Of a stretch of 64,000 nt of DNA, positions 43,566 through 54,917 are shown piece by piece. The stretch's first letter is position 1, and each line of letters starts with the position of its first letter. The position numbers and the translations under genes are program-made. This stretch comes from Diplolepis rosae (taxonomy: Eukaryota; Arthropoda; Insecta; Hymenoptera; Diplolepididae), in assembly GCA_030998225.1 (NCBI GenBank), contig JAPYXD010000714.1, positions 5,580,001 to 5,644,000 on the forward strand. Direction: 5' to 3'. Under the pieces are notes generated by a model. It made no database searches. It was not told the DNA's origin and saw only the letters and a list, made by a program, of their open reading frames with translations.

Positions 43566-44298
43566 TTAGGTGCGCAACTAAGTTTCTGCTGTTTGTAAAT
43601 AGATGGCTCCAGTAGTAAGTACTGGTCGATTTTGACATATCCAAAACGTCATGATCCAAGCTTAGACATATGGTAAACAACCCGTTTTGACACATTAGTG
43701 ATTTTTTTTGGCGTCATATACTTTGCGTTGTGTGAAAATGTCTGATTTTGTACCAAATGATCCAAAAAGTTTACGGAGATGCTGCTCTAAGTGAAACAAC
43801 GTGCCGTGATTGGTTCCGTCGCTTCAAAGACGGTGATTTCGATGTTGACGACCCTCCGCGTGAAGGTAGGCCAGAAACCTTTGAAGACGCTGATGTTATT
43901 TATTATGAGCTGTTGAAACCGAATGAAACCATCACTGGGGAACGCTCGACCTCACGTTGTCGAACCCGTTAAAACCTACCTATAAACGCTCCTTACCCCC
44001 CCCCCCCCCGTATTCCCCAGATATTGCGTCATCCGATTATTACTTATTTCGGTCGATGGCACATGGTCTTGTTGATCAGCAGTCCGCTCATATGAAGACA
44101 TCGAAAAAGGGCTTAATTCCTGGATAGCCTCAAAAGATGAACACTTTTACTGTAACGGTAATTGAGCTCTACCAGAAAGATGGGCAAAAGTTGTATCTAA
44201 CGACGGTCAATACTTTAAATGATGCATTTGTAACCATTTTTTCCCAATAAAGTTGCTTTTTTATCAAACAAACAGCGGGAACTTAGTCGCACACTTAA
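43566..44298 (+). mobile_element. Internally deleted mariner, same family as 16446-17229
   Basis: The ends are TTAGGTGCGCAACTAAGTTT and the inverse ending GTCGCACACTTAA, with TA at 43564-43565 and 44299-44300. It interrupts a copy of the foldback seen at 34460. A run of C at 43986-44008 lies in the interior. Confidence 0.92.
43736..43972 (+). pseudogene. Mariner transposase remnant
   Basis: After a start at about 43737 (MSDFVP) an internal deletion removes the first HTH helices. The frame resumes as VYGDAALSETTCRDWFRRF and DFDVDDPPREGRPETFEDADV, then ends at 43972. Bits of the C-terminal domain follow out of frame. It is inactive. Confidence 0.85.
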
Positions 44299-44559
44299 TA
44301 TATTGTCATTAGAAAACTCTCAAAAACATTACACTTTTTCCAAGTATAATTTCTTATTCTGATTATTATTATTCCTTACTTTTCTTAGGAAATTTTTCAT
44401 TGATTTTGCTTTTTTAAAATTCAAAAAAGGTTTCACGAAGGAAGAAAAATTTCTTGCAAGGATTGTAGATTGTAGATTGTAGAGCTTCACGCTCTCGAAT
44501 GTTGGACTTTTTGTATTCACCCGTGCAATTTCAAATTCTGAAAACATGGAAAAAAACAC

Positions 44560-44663
44560 GTTAATATCTTAATACTTTGAATGATTCATTTTTAACCATT
44601 TTTTCACAATAAAGTTGCATCCTCTTAAAAAAAAAACAGTGGGAACTTAGTTGCGCATGTGAT
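44560..44663 (+). mobile_element. Solo right end of the same mariner family
   Basis: About 100 bp like 44200-44298 (CAATAAAGTTGC, then GTGGGAACTTAGTTGCGCA). It follows the full element by ~260 bp and is followed by the rest of the foldback target. It is probably a second, mostly deleted insertion or a rearrangement product. Confidence 0.7.
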
Positions 44664-44873
44664 AATAAAAAAAAATTTCCGATATATATCGCTAAAATTT
44701 CATCACCTCTACTTGACGCATGACTACCCGACGATAAATTTAGCGTCTGAACCGCACCGCACTTTGATATAAAATCACAATTCCTCTTCTGATAGAAATA
44801 TAGTTGTTACAAGAGTATCAAGGCGGCGGAATTTTACCAAAAATTCGTAATAATAAATCATTAATTAAATTTG

Positions 44874-44951
44874 TATGCCACTTGAAGCGCCCGTAACCCG
44901 AGCTCCTTGACAAGACCGCTGATGCAGCTCATCATTGCTCGGGTCGAAGAC
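44874..44951 (-). repeat. Inverted copy of the repeat at 23470-23556
   Basis: Contains GTATGCCACTTGAAGCGC and TCATCATTGCTCGGGTC, the reverse complement of the other copy with few differences. Confidence 0.75.
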
Positions 44952-45185
44952 TTTAAAAAATGGTTGGTTCAGGAAGGAAATTCCCAATCTTGCTACATTA
45001 AGCTAAAAAGTTATTAGCTTAAAATTATTATCATATAAATTCGTCGTTAAGGTGTTATTGATTTTGATGTACTTAAACATACAAATGGTATATCAAAGTC
45101 AATACAATTGTATGTTATGAAAAATTGGTACCATATAAATTCATATTAAATTAAATAACTTTTGAATAAAAATATCTCAAAATTA

Positions 45186-45500
45186 ATGTTAGCATTATTA
45201 AAATATATGCATAAAGTACATTATAATTAAAGTTTTAAAGCTGTATCCTTTTTAAGATGGAAGTATTTCGAATTTAATATGCGCTACTGAAAAACAAACT
45301 TCCATCATATGCGATGAAAGTTTAATACAGAAATTTCTACCAGTATTCCAACAAATTTTACCTGAGTAATAATTTACCATATCAATTCGAAATTAAAACT
45401 AAAATTGGAATAAAGTCAGGATCATCATAAATATAAATGTCGAAAACTAGTAGGTAAATATCTGTGGGCACTTATATAATCACGTGTGTTATATTTCTAT
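45186..45500. mobile_element. Left arm of a large foldback element, split by the LTR element
   Basis: About 315 bp reading into CACGTGTGTTATATTTCTAT is mirrored at 62134-62447. Its last four bases, CTAT, are the target duplication of the LTR element. Confidence 0.9.
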
Positions 45501-46923
45501 TGTTACATCCCGTAAAAATTAATAAAAATTTAAAATCTCGCCTACAGCAAGGCAACCCGGCATACAACCAGGCGATTGACGAAGGTAAATCACATCACTG
45601 CGATGATAACTACTTGTCGATAGGATAATTACCTGAGATCGACAAGGCAGTTGAGTTGCATAAAATAGGAAAACTACGATACCGTCGGTAATGTAGAGAA
45701 CCAAGCCAATAAAACATTAATAATTATTTAATAAAAATAAAAATAATATTCATTATTGTTAAGAACAGCCATTAAATGATTGGTAATAATAATCAAACAA
45801 CAGCACATAATAATCAGCGATAACCAATAATGGATAATCAATCAATAATATCAATCACATTATTGGGGATCTGCAAATTAGCTTGAATAATATTTTAGAA
45901 TATAAACACCAAAAATTCATGTGCTTCATAAATACTATAAGAATATAAACCAAGTTGTAAAATAATAGATGAGTCAGTGCAATTATAACCTAGTACAATT
46001 GCACCGACCTGTCAACATATATACATCAAGTAACATAGCTGAAAAGACGAGAGACAGAGATACCGCACCGAGCATCAATGGACTTTGATCCCGATAGTAT
46101 GACCTGCGTGAGAACTAGCCGCGAGTTCACGAGTTTCCGCGACTGTCAGCAAGCATGGTCATCAACATTGCCGCCAGACGCGTGCCGATCAACAAATTAT
46201 CACCGTATGTGCCGATCTACAAATTAGCAACGTACGTGCCGATCTACAAATTAGCAGGCACTCTCCCACTATGGGAATAATCAATAATATATAAACCCCA
46301 GATTCACCTCTGGAGGTTGTCTTTTCGCTAGTAGCTGTTCAGTCTTCAAGATCTTAACGTCGGTAATCACTCCGTCCGCAAGTCATACTGTCGGTGTCAC
46401 GAATTGACCCTTCGATATTCGTAAATCGGTATCTTACACAAGGAATACCTCGGTACTTGGTAAATAAAATCCCTGGTCCTTCAGTGGTGCAAGTCCGGTG
46501 GTCGTGAATTAATAAGTGCCGTTAAATACGTGTATCGTCGTATTAAGTCGAGTTCTGAGAGTTAAATCTACAGAAAACGAACTTAACCAGTGTTTAGCAA
46601 GCAAGTTGGATTGTCTGATACGCTACCTGTACTACTTGACTAGCACTACTTAACTCCAGCGAGGATTGTGCCGTTATCCAGCTATCAACAAGGAGAAATA
46701 TACGACAAAACTCTTTCTCTTGCCTTCTCAAGCAAGGAAAAAGCGTAAGTTATATATATAACCATCTCAAAACTTATTATATTAACTATAACGCCAATTG
46801 TAGTGCGTGAGTTGTATACCTAGGCATGTCAAAACCTAGTTTACCACTCTGATGCAATCAGCAAACTTTCCTCCCTTTTCCTAATTTTCCCAACCTTCCC
46901 TCGCCTTAGCTCGGGACGTAACA
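45501..46923 (+). repeat. 5' LTR
   Basis: Starts TGTTACATCCCG and ends CGGGACGTAACA, which are inverted. From about 45574 it matches 60178 onward almost base for base. It has one extra CGTACGTGCCGATCTAC unit near 46230 and lacks a ~390-bp minisatellite block present in the 3' LTR. Its first ~70 bp have no counterpart before the 3' LTR. Confidence 0.85.
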
Positions 46924-46950
46924 GCTGATTTGGTGGCAGCGGTGGGATCG
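46924..46950 (+). other. Candidate primer-binding site
   Basis: TGGTGGCAGCGGTGGGAT begins eight bases after the LTR end. The TGG start and position are usual for tRNA-primed errantivirus-like elements. I could not name the tRNA. Confidence 0.55.
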
Positions 46951-48940
46951 TCACTATTGTTGTCACAATTAATAATAAGTTCCAAATTTATAATTTGAAG
47001 CGACAAAATTATATGTACAATCATTTCGGAAAATTTAGATTGTTACATAACTATTAAGCTTCACATTTCGAAAATTTTCTAAATTATTAATAAATAAATT
47101 TAAAATTGTTGAATTTCAAATAGTCGGAATTAATTCCCGCTTTTGAAAATTAAAACATTTTTGGAATAATTATTTAAAAAAATAAGTTATTATCTAAGTT
47201 TTAAACAGAACGAAGACTGCACTCGAGAGTATAAGTCCTTCTTAGTTTCGTTGAACGGTCACCAGTGATTCCGATCATCTGGGCAAGGCAAAGTTCGTAG
47301 TGTGTGTCAAGTATTGTTTATAACTTTCATTTTAACTTTAAACAATTGAAAGAATATTTGTGATTGCATAAGATTGTCCAAAGTGTTGTGCTTGAGTCTG
47401 GTTTGTCCAATCATGCATCACTAAAATTCTCAATTGTATTAGATAAATAATTAAATTATCGACATATTGTAGTTTTGTGAATGCAAAAAATTATTCAGGA
47501 ATTTGTGCTTGAGTCATGCTTGTCTAATTTTGCATCGCTTAAACTAATAATTGCCAATAATTTATACCCAACTAAATAATTTCTCTAATTCCTAAAATTA
47601 GTCAAGATTTTGTTTGCCCAATCTTGAATAACTGAAATTATTGAAATCTAATAAAATAAATAAAAACAAAAAAGGCAAACGAAATAAATATAATTTATAT
47701 CACAGTAAAATCAAATCAAAAATTAATCAAACAGTGAACATCTGATCAAATTTACTTAAAAATAACAGTTTGTTTCCAATCACAAATAGTTAACTAAGTT
47801 TCAGATTGAGTTTAATACAAACAAAAAACAGCCTTCAAGAGTATAAGTCCTTTTTTAGGTACGTTGAACGGTCACCAGTGATTTCGATCATTGGGTAAGG
47901 CAAAATTTGAAGTGCTCGTATTGTATTGTTTATAAACTGCAATTTTCAACTTAATTAACTAACAGAATATTTTTGAATGTAAAGATTGTCCAAAAAATTG
48001 TGCTTGAGTCTAGTTTGTCCAATCTTGCATCACTAAAATTCTGTAACAATAAACAATTTTGTTATTTGTTAGCAATAAACAAATTTTATAATTGCCAGAA
48101 TTGTTCACGCATTTTCATTAAATCTAACTTGTCCAATTTCATATCACTGAAAATAACTTTTGTTAATTCTCTTAAACAACTATTAAAATAACAAGTGTAA
48201 AATTCACTCAGGCGAATATTAAATACTTCTGACCTGACCCCCTTTGCATCACTGAAATCATAGCATTCAAGGCTAAGAACGTAGAGTACCTGCATACATC
48301 GCGATCAAAATCGACAGTGCGTTAAAAATACAGTATAAATTCTTTAACAAAAACAAATTGAAATTCAAATCGATAGTTATACAAAATAATAATAACAAAG
48401 TTGGCTACATTACAATGCAACTAACCAAACTCAAATAATAATAAAACATCAAACCAATATTATAATTTCAGTATATTCTGACCTATTAAAAAATAAAATA
48501 GGAGATTTCTTGTACGATCCAACACTAAATATCAATTTAATCCAAAAGGATAAAAATAATCCCCGAAGTCAAAATAGACCATTTAAAAATCTACATACTA
48601 CATAACGCCACTCTTTCAACAGTAGGATCAGTAGAAATCCCAATTTTGCGTAATTCAATTAAATTCAACATAATTAAACACGAAATAGGTACAGGTATCG
48701 CAGGAGTAATTGGAAAATCCTTTATTTCTAAATTGAATCTTCCTATTCCGGATTTAGTCAAATAGACAAAATTGATAAAGGTAAACTTGTAATTCATATT
48801 CAATTTTAGGCCCATAAATTTCCAAAAATAGAGATTTGGATTGAGCATTAAATACAGACGTCGAGATTACATCAAAGATAATAATAGTGCCAATTCAGAG
48901 CACTCATTGATAATTTTCAAACGTTTAAAAAACCATAAAC
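46951..48940 (+). repeat. 2-kb leader with internal direct repeats
   Basis: A block at 47215-47440 recurs at 47825-48045 (shared words GAACGGTCACCAGTGATT and GTGCTTGAGTCTNGTTTGTCC). Parts of it recur again at 47485-47540 and 47600-47640. No long open frame. Confidence 0.85.
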
Positions 48941-49920
48941 ATGCCCAATTACAGATTTCGATCAGACAAGACCGGAGCAACCTATTTTACCGGCGACATC
49001 TCGCGCACCTGAAACGACGCAATGGTAACATCCATGGCAGAATGTTTTGCTATTCAACAAGGCATAATGAATGTGCCGATATTTAATGGTAAAAATATGC
49101 CAGTAAGAGACTTTATTCAGGACGTGATAAACGGAGAAGCCAGCATACCTGCCAACTGTGAAAAACAGTATATCAGAGCGGTTCTCTCCCGACTGAAGGA
49201 AGCAGCAAGAGATAGCACACACGGAAAAAGTTTTTTCTCCATGAAGGACTTGATTGACCACCTCAAACAACGGGTTGCTCCTCACAAGTCATATACATGG
49301 TACACACACGAAATTTCGAACATCAAAATGACCCGTAACGAAAGTGTAAGTGAATACTACGATCGCCTTACATTATTAAAATCTGGTGCGCAAGCCGCAC
49401 TAGAAGATAAATACGATAACGCGGATCTATTGTTAGCCCCTCTCAACGATTGTGCGTTAGAATCTTTTATTCGTGGACTTCCAGATGGACTCTCAGGAGC
49501 AGTAGAAAGCCGAAATCCAAATTCAATAGAAGCAGCTCTAAAATATGCCATAGAATACGAATCAAGACATCAGTTAAACCCTCAATCCCCACATAATAAC
49601 TTTTATGACAGAAATTTTGCTCAACCTGCATACTCAGGAATGCGTGATCGCAGCCCTAGTCCGCATGTCCGATTTGCGGCCTCTCCAGAAAGAAATAGAC
49701 CCAATGTAGATAGGCAAAATTCACCTAGATTAAATAGACGAAACCATTTCCCAACGGAACAAAACTACCCCAGCAGTTTGCCCCACCCCTATCCATACCC
49801 CCACATATCCACCCTATCAACCAGATCCTTATTACCCAAATCACCCTATTAACTATCCAAAACCTAACTACCCCTATAAGAACCCCACCAACCCCCTCGT
49901 ACGCCATCCCCATCTCCATC
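48941..49920 (+). pseudogene. gag: Errantivirus-like gag
   Basis: Encodes the virus-like particle protein. An ATG at 48941 is in frame with the main open region, but a TGA at 49010-49012 intervenes; translation from the ATG at 49022 avoids it. The frame 49022-49852 is capsid-like (helical core around 49150-49560), followed by an arginine/asparagine-rich tail. Near 49790 the frame appears to shift: the neighbouring frame continues a proline/tyrosine-rich tail to about 49920 while the current one stops at 49852. No CCHC knuckle is present, as in many errantiviruses. Confidence 0.85.
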
Positions 49921-50039
49921 AAACACAGAACATTTAAACTCCAGCCTTGCTCGCCGAGAGGACGCGACGACGAGCACAGACCAAAAAAGAGCGTCAAAGC
50001 AGTGTGAGGATATTAATGCAGCAAAGAAAGTCCTGTGCA

Positions 50040-50923
50040 CAAAATTTAGGAGAGAATCACCAGTAGTAGAGATCAGCTCACCCAATTTTAAAGAAAACAA
50101 GGCCCAATTACTAGTCGACACTGGAGCAGACGTAAACATAATTAAGCTAAGCTCACTCGACGAAGACATAATGGTATCACACAATGAAGCAATTGAAATA
50201 GCTGGTATAACCCAGAATAAGATTTCAACCCTTGGAACCGTTCAAATAAAAATTAAAAACTCAATAGTGACCTTTCACGTCACAGAACCAGATTTTCCTA
50301 TCAACACCGACGGGATTCTAGGAAGAGAATACCTCCGACAAGAAAAGGTAGAGATTTCATTTTGGCACAACACAATCGTCACTCATTCCAACCCAACCAA
50401 ACCCGTACCATTTGTAGACGAAGAATCCAAAATAGCCCAGGAAAATATGGAAGGCTACAAAGGGACAGCATTAGGACCTATCCAGATCAAAGCCAGAACT
50501 AAACGAGTAATCCCCGTAGAAGTCACAAATACAGAATTAAAAGAAGGTTATCTACCCTTAATTAAAACTACAGAAGGAGTACTAGTGGGTGAAGCAGCTG
50601 TAACAAACGCAAACGGAATTTGCCACGTATTGGCAATCAACACAGCTGAAAAAGATTTAAGCATTGAAATACCCCCACAAGAATTAATACCCTTCGAATA
50701 TTATAATTTACCAGGAGAAGATTCAGACAAATATTTTTTAGCCGAAAATTTCAAATTTGAAAGAGACAAAATAGAGGAAGTAATTGACAAATTACAGTTA
50801 AATCATCTCAATCGAGAAGAAAAGGAGCACGTCATAGAAATAGTGCGAGAGTTTCCAAAAAGCTTTTATCTGCCTGGGGAACCACTATCCCTACACATCT
50901 GGTACAACATAAAATACATATAA
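50040..50923 (+). pseudogene. pol: Errantivirus-like protease and pol N-terminus
   Basis: The frame has LLVDTGADVN, a retropepsin active site with the DTG triplet, then an ILGREYL motif typical of the protease C-end. A pol connector follows to 50923. It is open from about 50040 and in the same frame as gag. Near 50895 the sequence shifts frame into the RT segment. It would process the polyprotein in the particle. Confidence 0.88.
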
Positions 50924-51690
50924 CAGACGAAATACCGATAAACACCCGCCCTTACCGGTTTTCACCAGCTCAGAAAGAAGAAATAGAACGCGTCATAACT
51001 AAAATGAAAACTGAAGGAGCCATTAAAAATTCAAAATCACCCTACAACTCTCCATTACTAATTATACCTACAAAATTGGACCACACCGGAAAAAGCAAAT
51101 GGAGAATAGTGATCGACTTCCGCCTTCTCAATGAAAAGACGATTGGCGATGCTTACCCTCTGCCAAATATTTCCGAAATTCTGGATCATTTAGGTAGAGC
51201 CCAATATTTTTCAGTATCACATCATTAGCAGCGAAGGTGTAAAACCCGATCCAAAGAAGATAGAGGCTGTACAATGTTTTCCGCAACCCAAGAACCCTAA
51301 AAATATCAAACAGTTCCTAGGGCTAGCAGGATACTACCGGAGATTTATAAAAGACTTTTCCGCAATAGCAAAACCCTTAACGAATCTTTTGAAAAAGGAA
51401 GCAGTATTTAAATGGGGAAAAGAAGAAGAAGAAAGTTTCAAAATATTAAGACAAGCCCTATGTAATATAAATTACATTAAAATTACATTATATAAATTGT
51501 AAATTTTACAATATCCAGATTTCAATAAACCATTTACAGTAACAACAGATGCATCAGGTTTCGCAATTGGCGCTGTATTAAGCCAAGAAGTCCAAAATAT
51601 GGACCTGCCAGTAGCATACCTATCACTCGACAGTCTAAAAAAACAGAATCCAGCACTAAACCTCAAACAAAAACCTCAGTCTCTGGCCTA
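50896..51690 (+). pseudogene. pol: Reverse transcriptase with catalytic palm deleted, and N-terminal RNase H
   Basis: RT starts with the YRFSPAQKEEIE motif, then NSPLLIIP and WRIVIDFRLLNEKT. It ends abruptly at the SVSHH point (51228), where the first catalytic aspartate should follow. The next sequence is the thumb region (PKNPKNIKQFLGLAGYYRRF) in another frame, so the whole YLDD segment is deleted. A 45-bp A/T-rich insertion lies at 51460-51510. RNase H has only its first motif (TVTTDASGFAIGAVLSQ) and then runs into the insert described next. Confidence 0.9.
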
Positions 51691-52830
51691 CTGAACAAGC
51701 CCTCAATTTTCACCAGAAAGGGAGCGAAGCCAAAGGGTGAACTTTCAAACCCATCTACTTCGAAGCAGCTCAACCCCACCCTATCTCGATCTAAATCTAG
51801 CACTTCTACTACAGCAGAAGTCTATAAAGAAGACAGTAGCTCTGATGATACAGAAAAAGACTTGGAACCACCCCCAATTCTCCGAAAAAGAAAAAGTTTA
51901 CTACCCAGTTTAGATCTACCCCCCGCAGCATATCCACCCTCAACCATACCTAAAAGTGCCCCAGCAAATGTACCACAGGCCGAAACTGAATTCCCTTTTG
52001 AGGAACAAGAAGAACCAATTCTTACAATACAACAACAAGAAGGACCTATAAAAATCGTGAGTCCACCTATAAGCGATAGTGAAGATAGTCCTAGTGATGA
52101 TGACAATAAACATACAGAAGAAAGTAAACCTAAGCCATCAAAAGAGAGCCTGGAAAACTCATTTTTATTGTTTGAAAAATCTTTAAAGGCTCGCGAAAAT
52201 TGGCTATACAAAGAAAACACTAAAAAAGATGCCCCTATCCTCGAGATCACAGCCGTTCCGGAAGGAGAAAACAATCAGGAACTCCTAGAAGCCATTGAAG
52301 AACTAGAACCAGAAAGTGAAACTGAATTTGATAACCGAATTAAAACAGCAATTGAAACAGCACAGAAATTGATGAAAGAAACACAAAAAATGGGAAAGGA
52401 GGTGAACCCAGAAACAAAGGAAAATTTGGACCCCGGAATCCCATCTTCTGATGAAGAAGATCAACCTACCCCCAATCCACCTCTGCGGACCCGGAAAAGC
52501 GTAACTTTTGGACCTGAGATACCTGCAACACCCGACATGCTAGCAAACGTTAGTCCTTCAACATTCAAAGAACCTAAAGCGATATCAACCCCATATTCAA
52601 GTAATAAAGAAGACCACCCCAATACAGTAACTTCATCCACTAGATACAAGCCACGCAGAATGGACATGGAAATTCCTCAATTTTCGGAAAAAATCTCTGA
52701 AAACACACATAATGACAAGACTAAAAACACTTCTAAGCTTATCACCAGCATCCCCCAGAATTACCCACCGGTTGTAGCTCAAACGCCCCTACGACAAACT
52801 TCAAAGTTCTTAGCTGCAGAGAAAACTTAA
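51687..52830 (+). CDS. Acidic Ser/Pro-rich insert between RNase H and integrase
   Basis: A long uninterrupted frame; the first ATG at 51862 gives 322 codons, but it is open from 51687. The product is low-complexity: Ser/Thr clusters at the start, PPILRKRKSLLP, an EEQEEP stretch, SDSEDSPSDDD, and Glu/Lys-rich helical parts. No known domain. It replaces the RNase H C-terminus and tether and overlaps the integrase frame by a few bases at 52824-52830. It may be a hugely expanded pol tether or an acquired segment. An antisense frame at 51822-52274 is a shadow. Confidence 0.6.
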
Positions 52831-54278
52831 CATATTTAAGGAATAATTATGTACATTTTCTTTCTGCTGATGTTGAAGTAACTACCCCTGTAGGAAGATT
52901 ACTAATCGACATCGGAGCAATAGACCCACAGGAATTAAAAATTAAACAGCCAAAAATAGGAGAAGTATTGATTACCCCCAGAGGACAATATAATGTATAT
53001 TCACTGATAATAAAAAACCGACATTTCGACGACATAGATAAAACCATTCTCCAAACAGCCCTCCATAATTTAAGAGTGGCCCTATTCAGAGAAAACATCA
53101 CCGAATTTCGTATTTCGCGACAAGGAGACTTGACAGACGACCTGACGAAGGAAGAACTGCTCAAAATGATAATCAACGAGTTTGAAAACAGTAATATAAA
53201 GATAAGTATGTGTTACGGAAATGTAAGTACACCCCCTGAGGAGTCACGTCTAGAAATAATTTCTGAAAACCACAATAGTAAGATCGGAGGCCATAAAGGA
53301 GTTAACAAAACATACCAAAGAATTCGAGAAAGGTACTTTTGGCCAGGAATCAAAGAACAAGTCACTGATTTTGTAAGAAAATGCAAAATTTGGCAAGAAC
53401 AAAAAATTGTAAGAGCCAAAATTCATGAACCCATGTTGATAACAGATACACCCCTGGATACCTTTGATAAAGTTTCTTTAGACACTGTAGGCAAATTACC
53501 AACCACCCCAGACGGCAATAAGCACATATTAACCATGCAGGACAACCTTTCAAAATACTGCATAGCAGTACCAATTCCAGACATCTCAGCAGCAACAATA
53601 GCCCATGCATTAGCAAAAAACCTTATTTCTCAGTATGGAGCACCAAAAGCAATTCTCACCGATAAAGGAAAAGGATTTGTGAACAACCTATTGAGTAATT
53701 TATCAAAAATATTTGGAATAAAACAAATAACCACCTCAGGCTATAGACCACAATCTAATGGTTCACTAGAAAGGAGCCATGCCGTACTAATGGATTATGT
53801 TAGAGCCTATGCAGAAAATTATGACGATTGGGATCAACTGCTACCCTTCGCCATGTTTGCTTATAACACATCTGTCCACAGTGCAACAAAATTCACCCCA
53901 TTCGAATTAGTGTTCGGAAAAATAGCCCGTACCCCTAGTTCATTCCCCAATTACGAAAAATTAGAGACCTATCGTTCATATTTACAAGAATTAATTTGCA
54001 GATTAACAGAAATTAAAAATATGGCAGCTGACAATTTGATAAAGGCAAAACAAAACTCCAAACTAAATTACGACGCTAAAGCAAGATCGTTCTTCGGAAA
54101 AGTAGGAGATAAAGTCTATGTACAAAAGGTAGTAAAAAAACGCGGTAAATTAGACAGCAAATATTATGGACCTTTCGAAATTATTAAACTCTTGGACAAA
54201 CACACAGCGATTTTGAAAGACAAAAACGAAACCCTATTCCAAAAACACGTAGACAAACTCAAAATAGCTTACGAATAA
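52824..54278 (+). CDS. pol: Errantivirus-like integrase
   Basis: An open frame of more than 480 codons; the upstream part (VGRLLIDIGAIDPQEL) is the errantiviral pre-integrase region. The zinc domain has the two histidines (NHNSKIGGHKGVNKTY), but the second cysteine of the pair is tryptophan (CKIWQEQK). The catalytic D,D,E residues are present in SLDTVG, ILTDKGKGF and GSLERSH. A GPF-type C-terminal module (YYGPFEIIKLL) follows. It inserts element DNA. It is intact except for the zinc-domain change, and is now separated from an RT that cannot work. Confidence 0.93.
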   Translation, partial: NLTYLRNNYVHFLSADVEVTTPVGRLLIDIGAIDPQELKIKQPKIGEVLITPRGQYNVYSLIIKNRHFDDIDKTILQTALHNLRVALFRENITEFRISRQGDLTDDLTKEELLKMIINEFENSNIKISMCYGNVSTPPEESRLEIISENHNSKIGGHKGVNKTYQRIRERYFWPGIKEQVTDFVRKCKIWQEQKIVRAKIHEPMLITDTPLDTFDKVSLDTVGKLPTTPDGNKHILTMQDNLSKYCIAVPIPDISAATIAHALAKNLISQYGAPKAILTDKGKGFVNNLLSNLSKIFGIKQITTSGYRPQSNGSLERSHAVLMDYVRAYAENYDDWDQLLPFAMFAYNTSVHSATKFTPFELVFGKIARTPSSFPNYEKLETYRSYLQELICRLTEIKNMAADNLIKAKQNSKLNYDAKARSFFGKVGDKVYVQKVVKKRGKLDSKYYGPFEIIKLLDKHTAILKDKNETLFQKHVDKLKIAYE

Positions 54279-54323
54279 TCACTTAATATTAGAAACTAAT
54301 AGTCTTCTCATTATAGGAAGGAC

Positions 54324-54917
54324 ATGTCTGGTTTCACAACCTTGGACTCACCACTCCCCAGAGGACAAATCTATCCCACATACATACATCCCAAAGGAGA
54401 TGTAGAACACCTCAAGAATCCAAAGGGAGCGTTGGAAGAGCTATCAGCCGAATACGGATTTACCAAACCCTCTTATATCCTAATAAAGTCAGAAGGACCA
54501 GCTCATAATAGGACTTTTTACGCATCATGTACTATAAAAGATTGTAAACGTAATAAGATTTTATCAGAAAGTAGTAATGGCGAAAACAAACTTAAAAATG
54601 CTGAACATGAGGCAGCAAGGAAAATTCTAAAAAACCTAGAGGATAATTATTATTTTAGCGAAGAGCGAAATATTAATAATGAAGTAGAAGATATTTTTGT
54701 TTTGCGTCAAGACAAAGAAAGTAGGATGCTCATTAAACTATATAAGTGGGAACAATTTTGCGAATATTGTTATTTACGAGGACATAAACTAGAAAATTGT
54801 TCAAGAAAAATAAAACGTAATAAAAATTTTAAAGAAAATTACATTGTTACGGAAGAGGACTTTTGGGATCCTGTAGATAACATTAAAAATCCAAATTTAA
54901 TTTATATCACTCAATAA
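54324..54917 (+). CDS. dsRNA-binding domain plus CCHC zinc knuckle protein
   Basis: 197 codons, fully open, starting 45 bp after the integrase stop. Residues ~31-107 form a double-stranded-RNA-binding domain: helix 1 (KGALEELSAEYG), the GPAH loop (58-61), the beta strands with FYASCTI, and the basic C-helix (KLKNAEHEAARKIL). Residues 146-159 form a CCHC knuckle, C-x2-C-x4-H-x4-C (C146, C149, H154, C159), followed by a lysine-rich stretch. Position and openness suggest a selected extra gene expressed from a spliced or downstream RNA. Possible roles, inferred only: shielding element dsRNA from RNA interference, or RNA packaging. Standard errantiviruses, as far as I know, carry nothing here. Confidence 0.85.
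   Translation: MSGFTTLDSPLPRGQIYPTYIHPKGDVEHLKNPKGALEELSAEYGFTKPSYILIKSEGPAHNRTFYASCTIKDCKRNKILSESSNGENKLKNAEHEAARKILKNLEDNYYFSEERNINNEVEDIFVLRQDKESRMLIKLYKWEQFCEYCYLRGHKLENCSRKIKRNKNFKENYIVTEEDFWDPVDNIKNPNLIYITQ

Noticed and set aside
45519..45704. 61-codon minus frame also present at 60110-60319
   Set aside because: It is repeated only because it lies in both LTRs; no domain and a different N- or C-end in each copy.
51822..52274. 150-codon minus frame of Ser/Leu-rich sequence
   Set aside because: Antisense shadow of the acidic Ser/Pro-rich frame.
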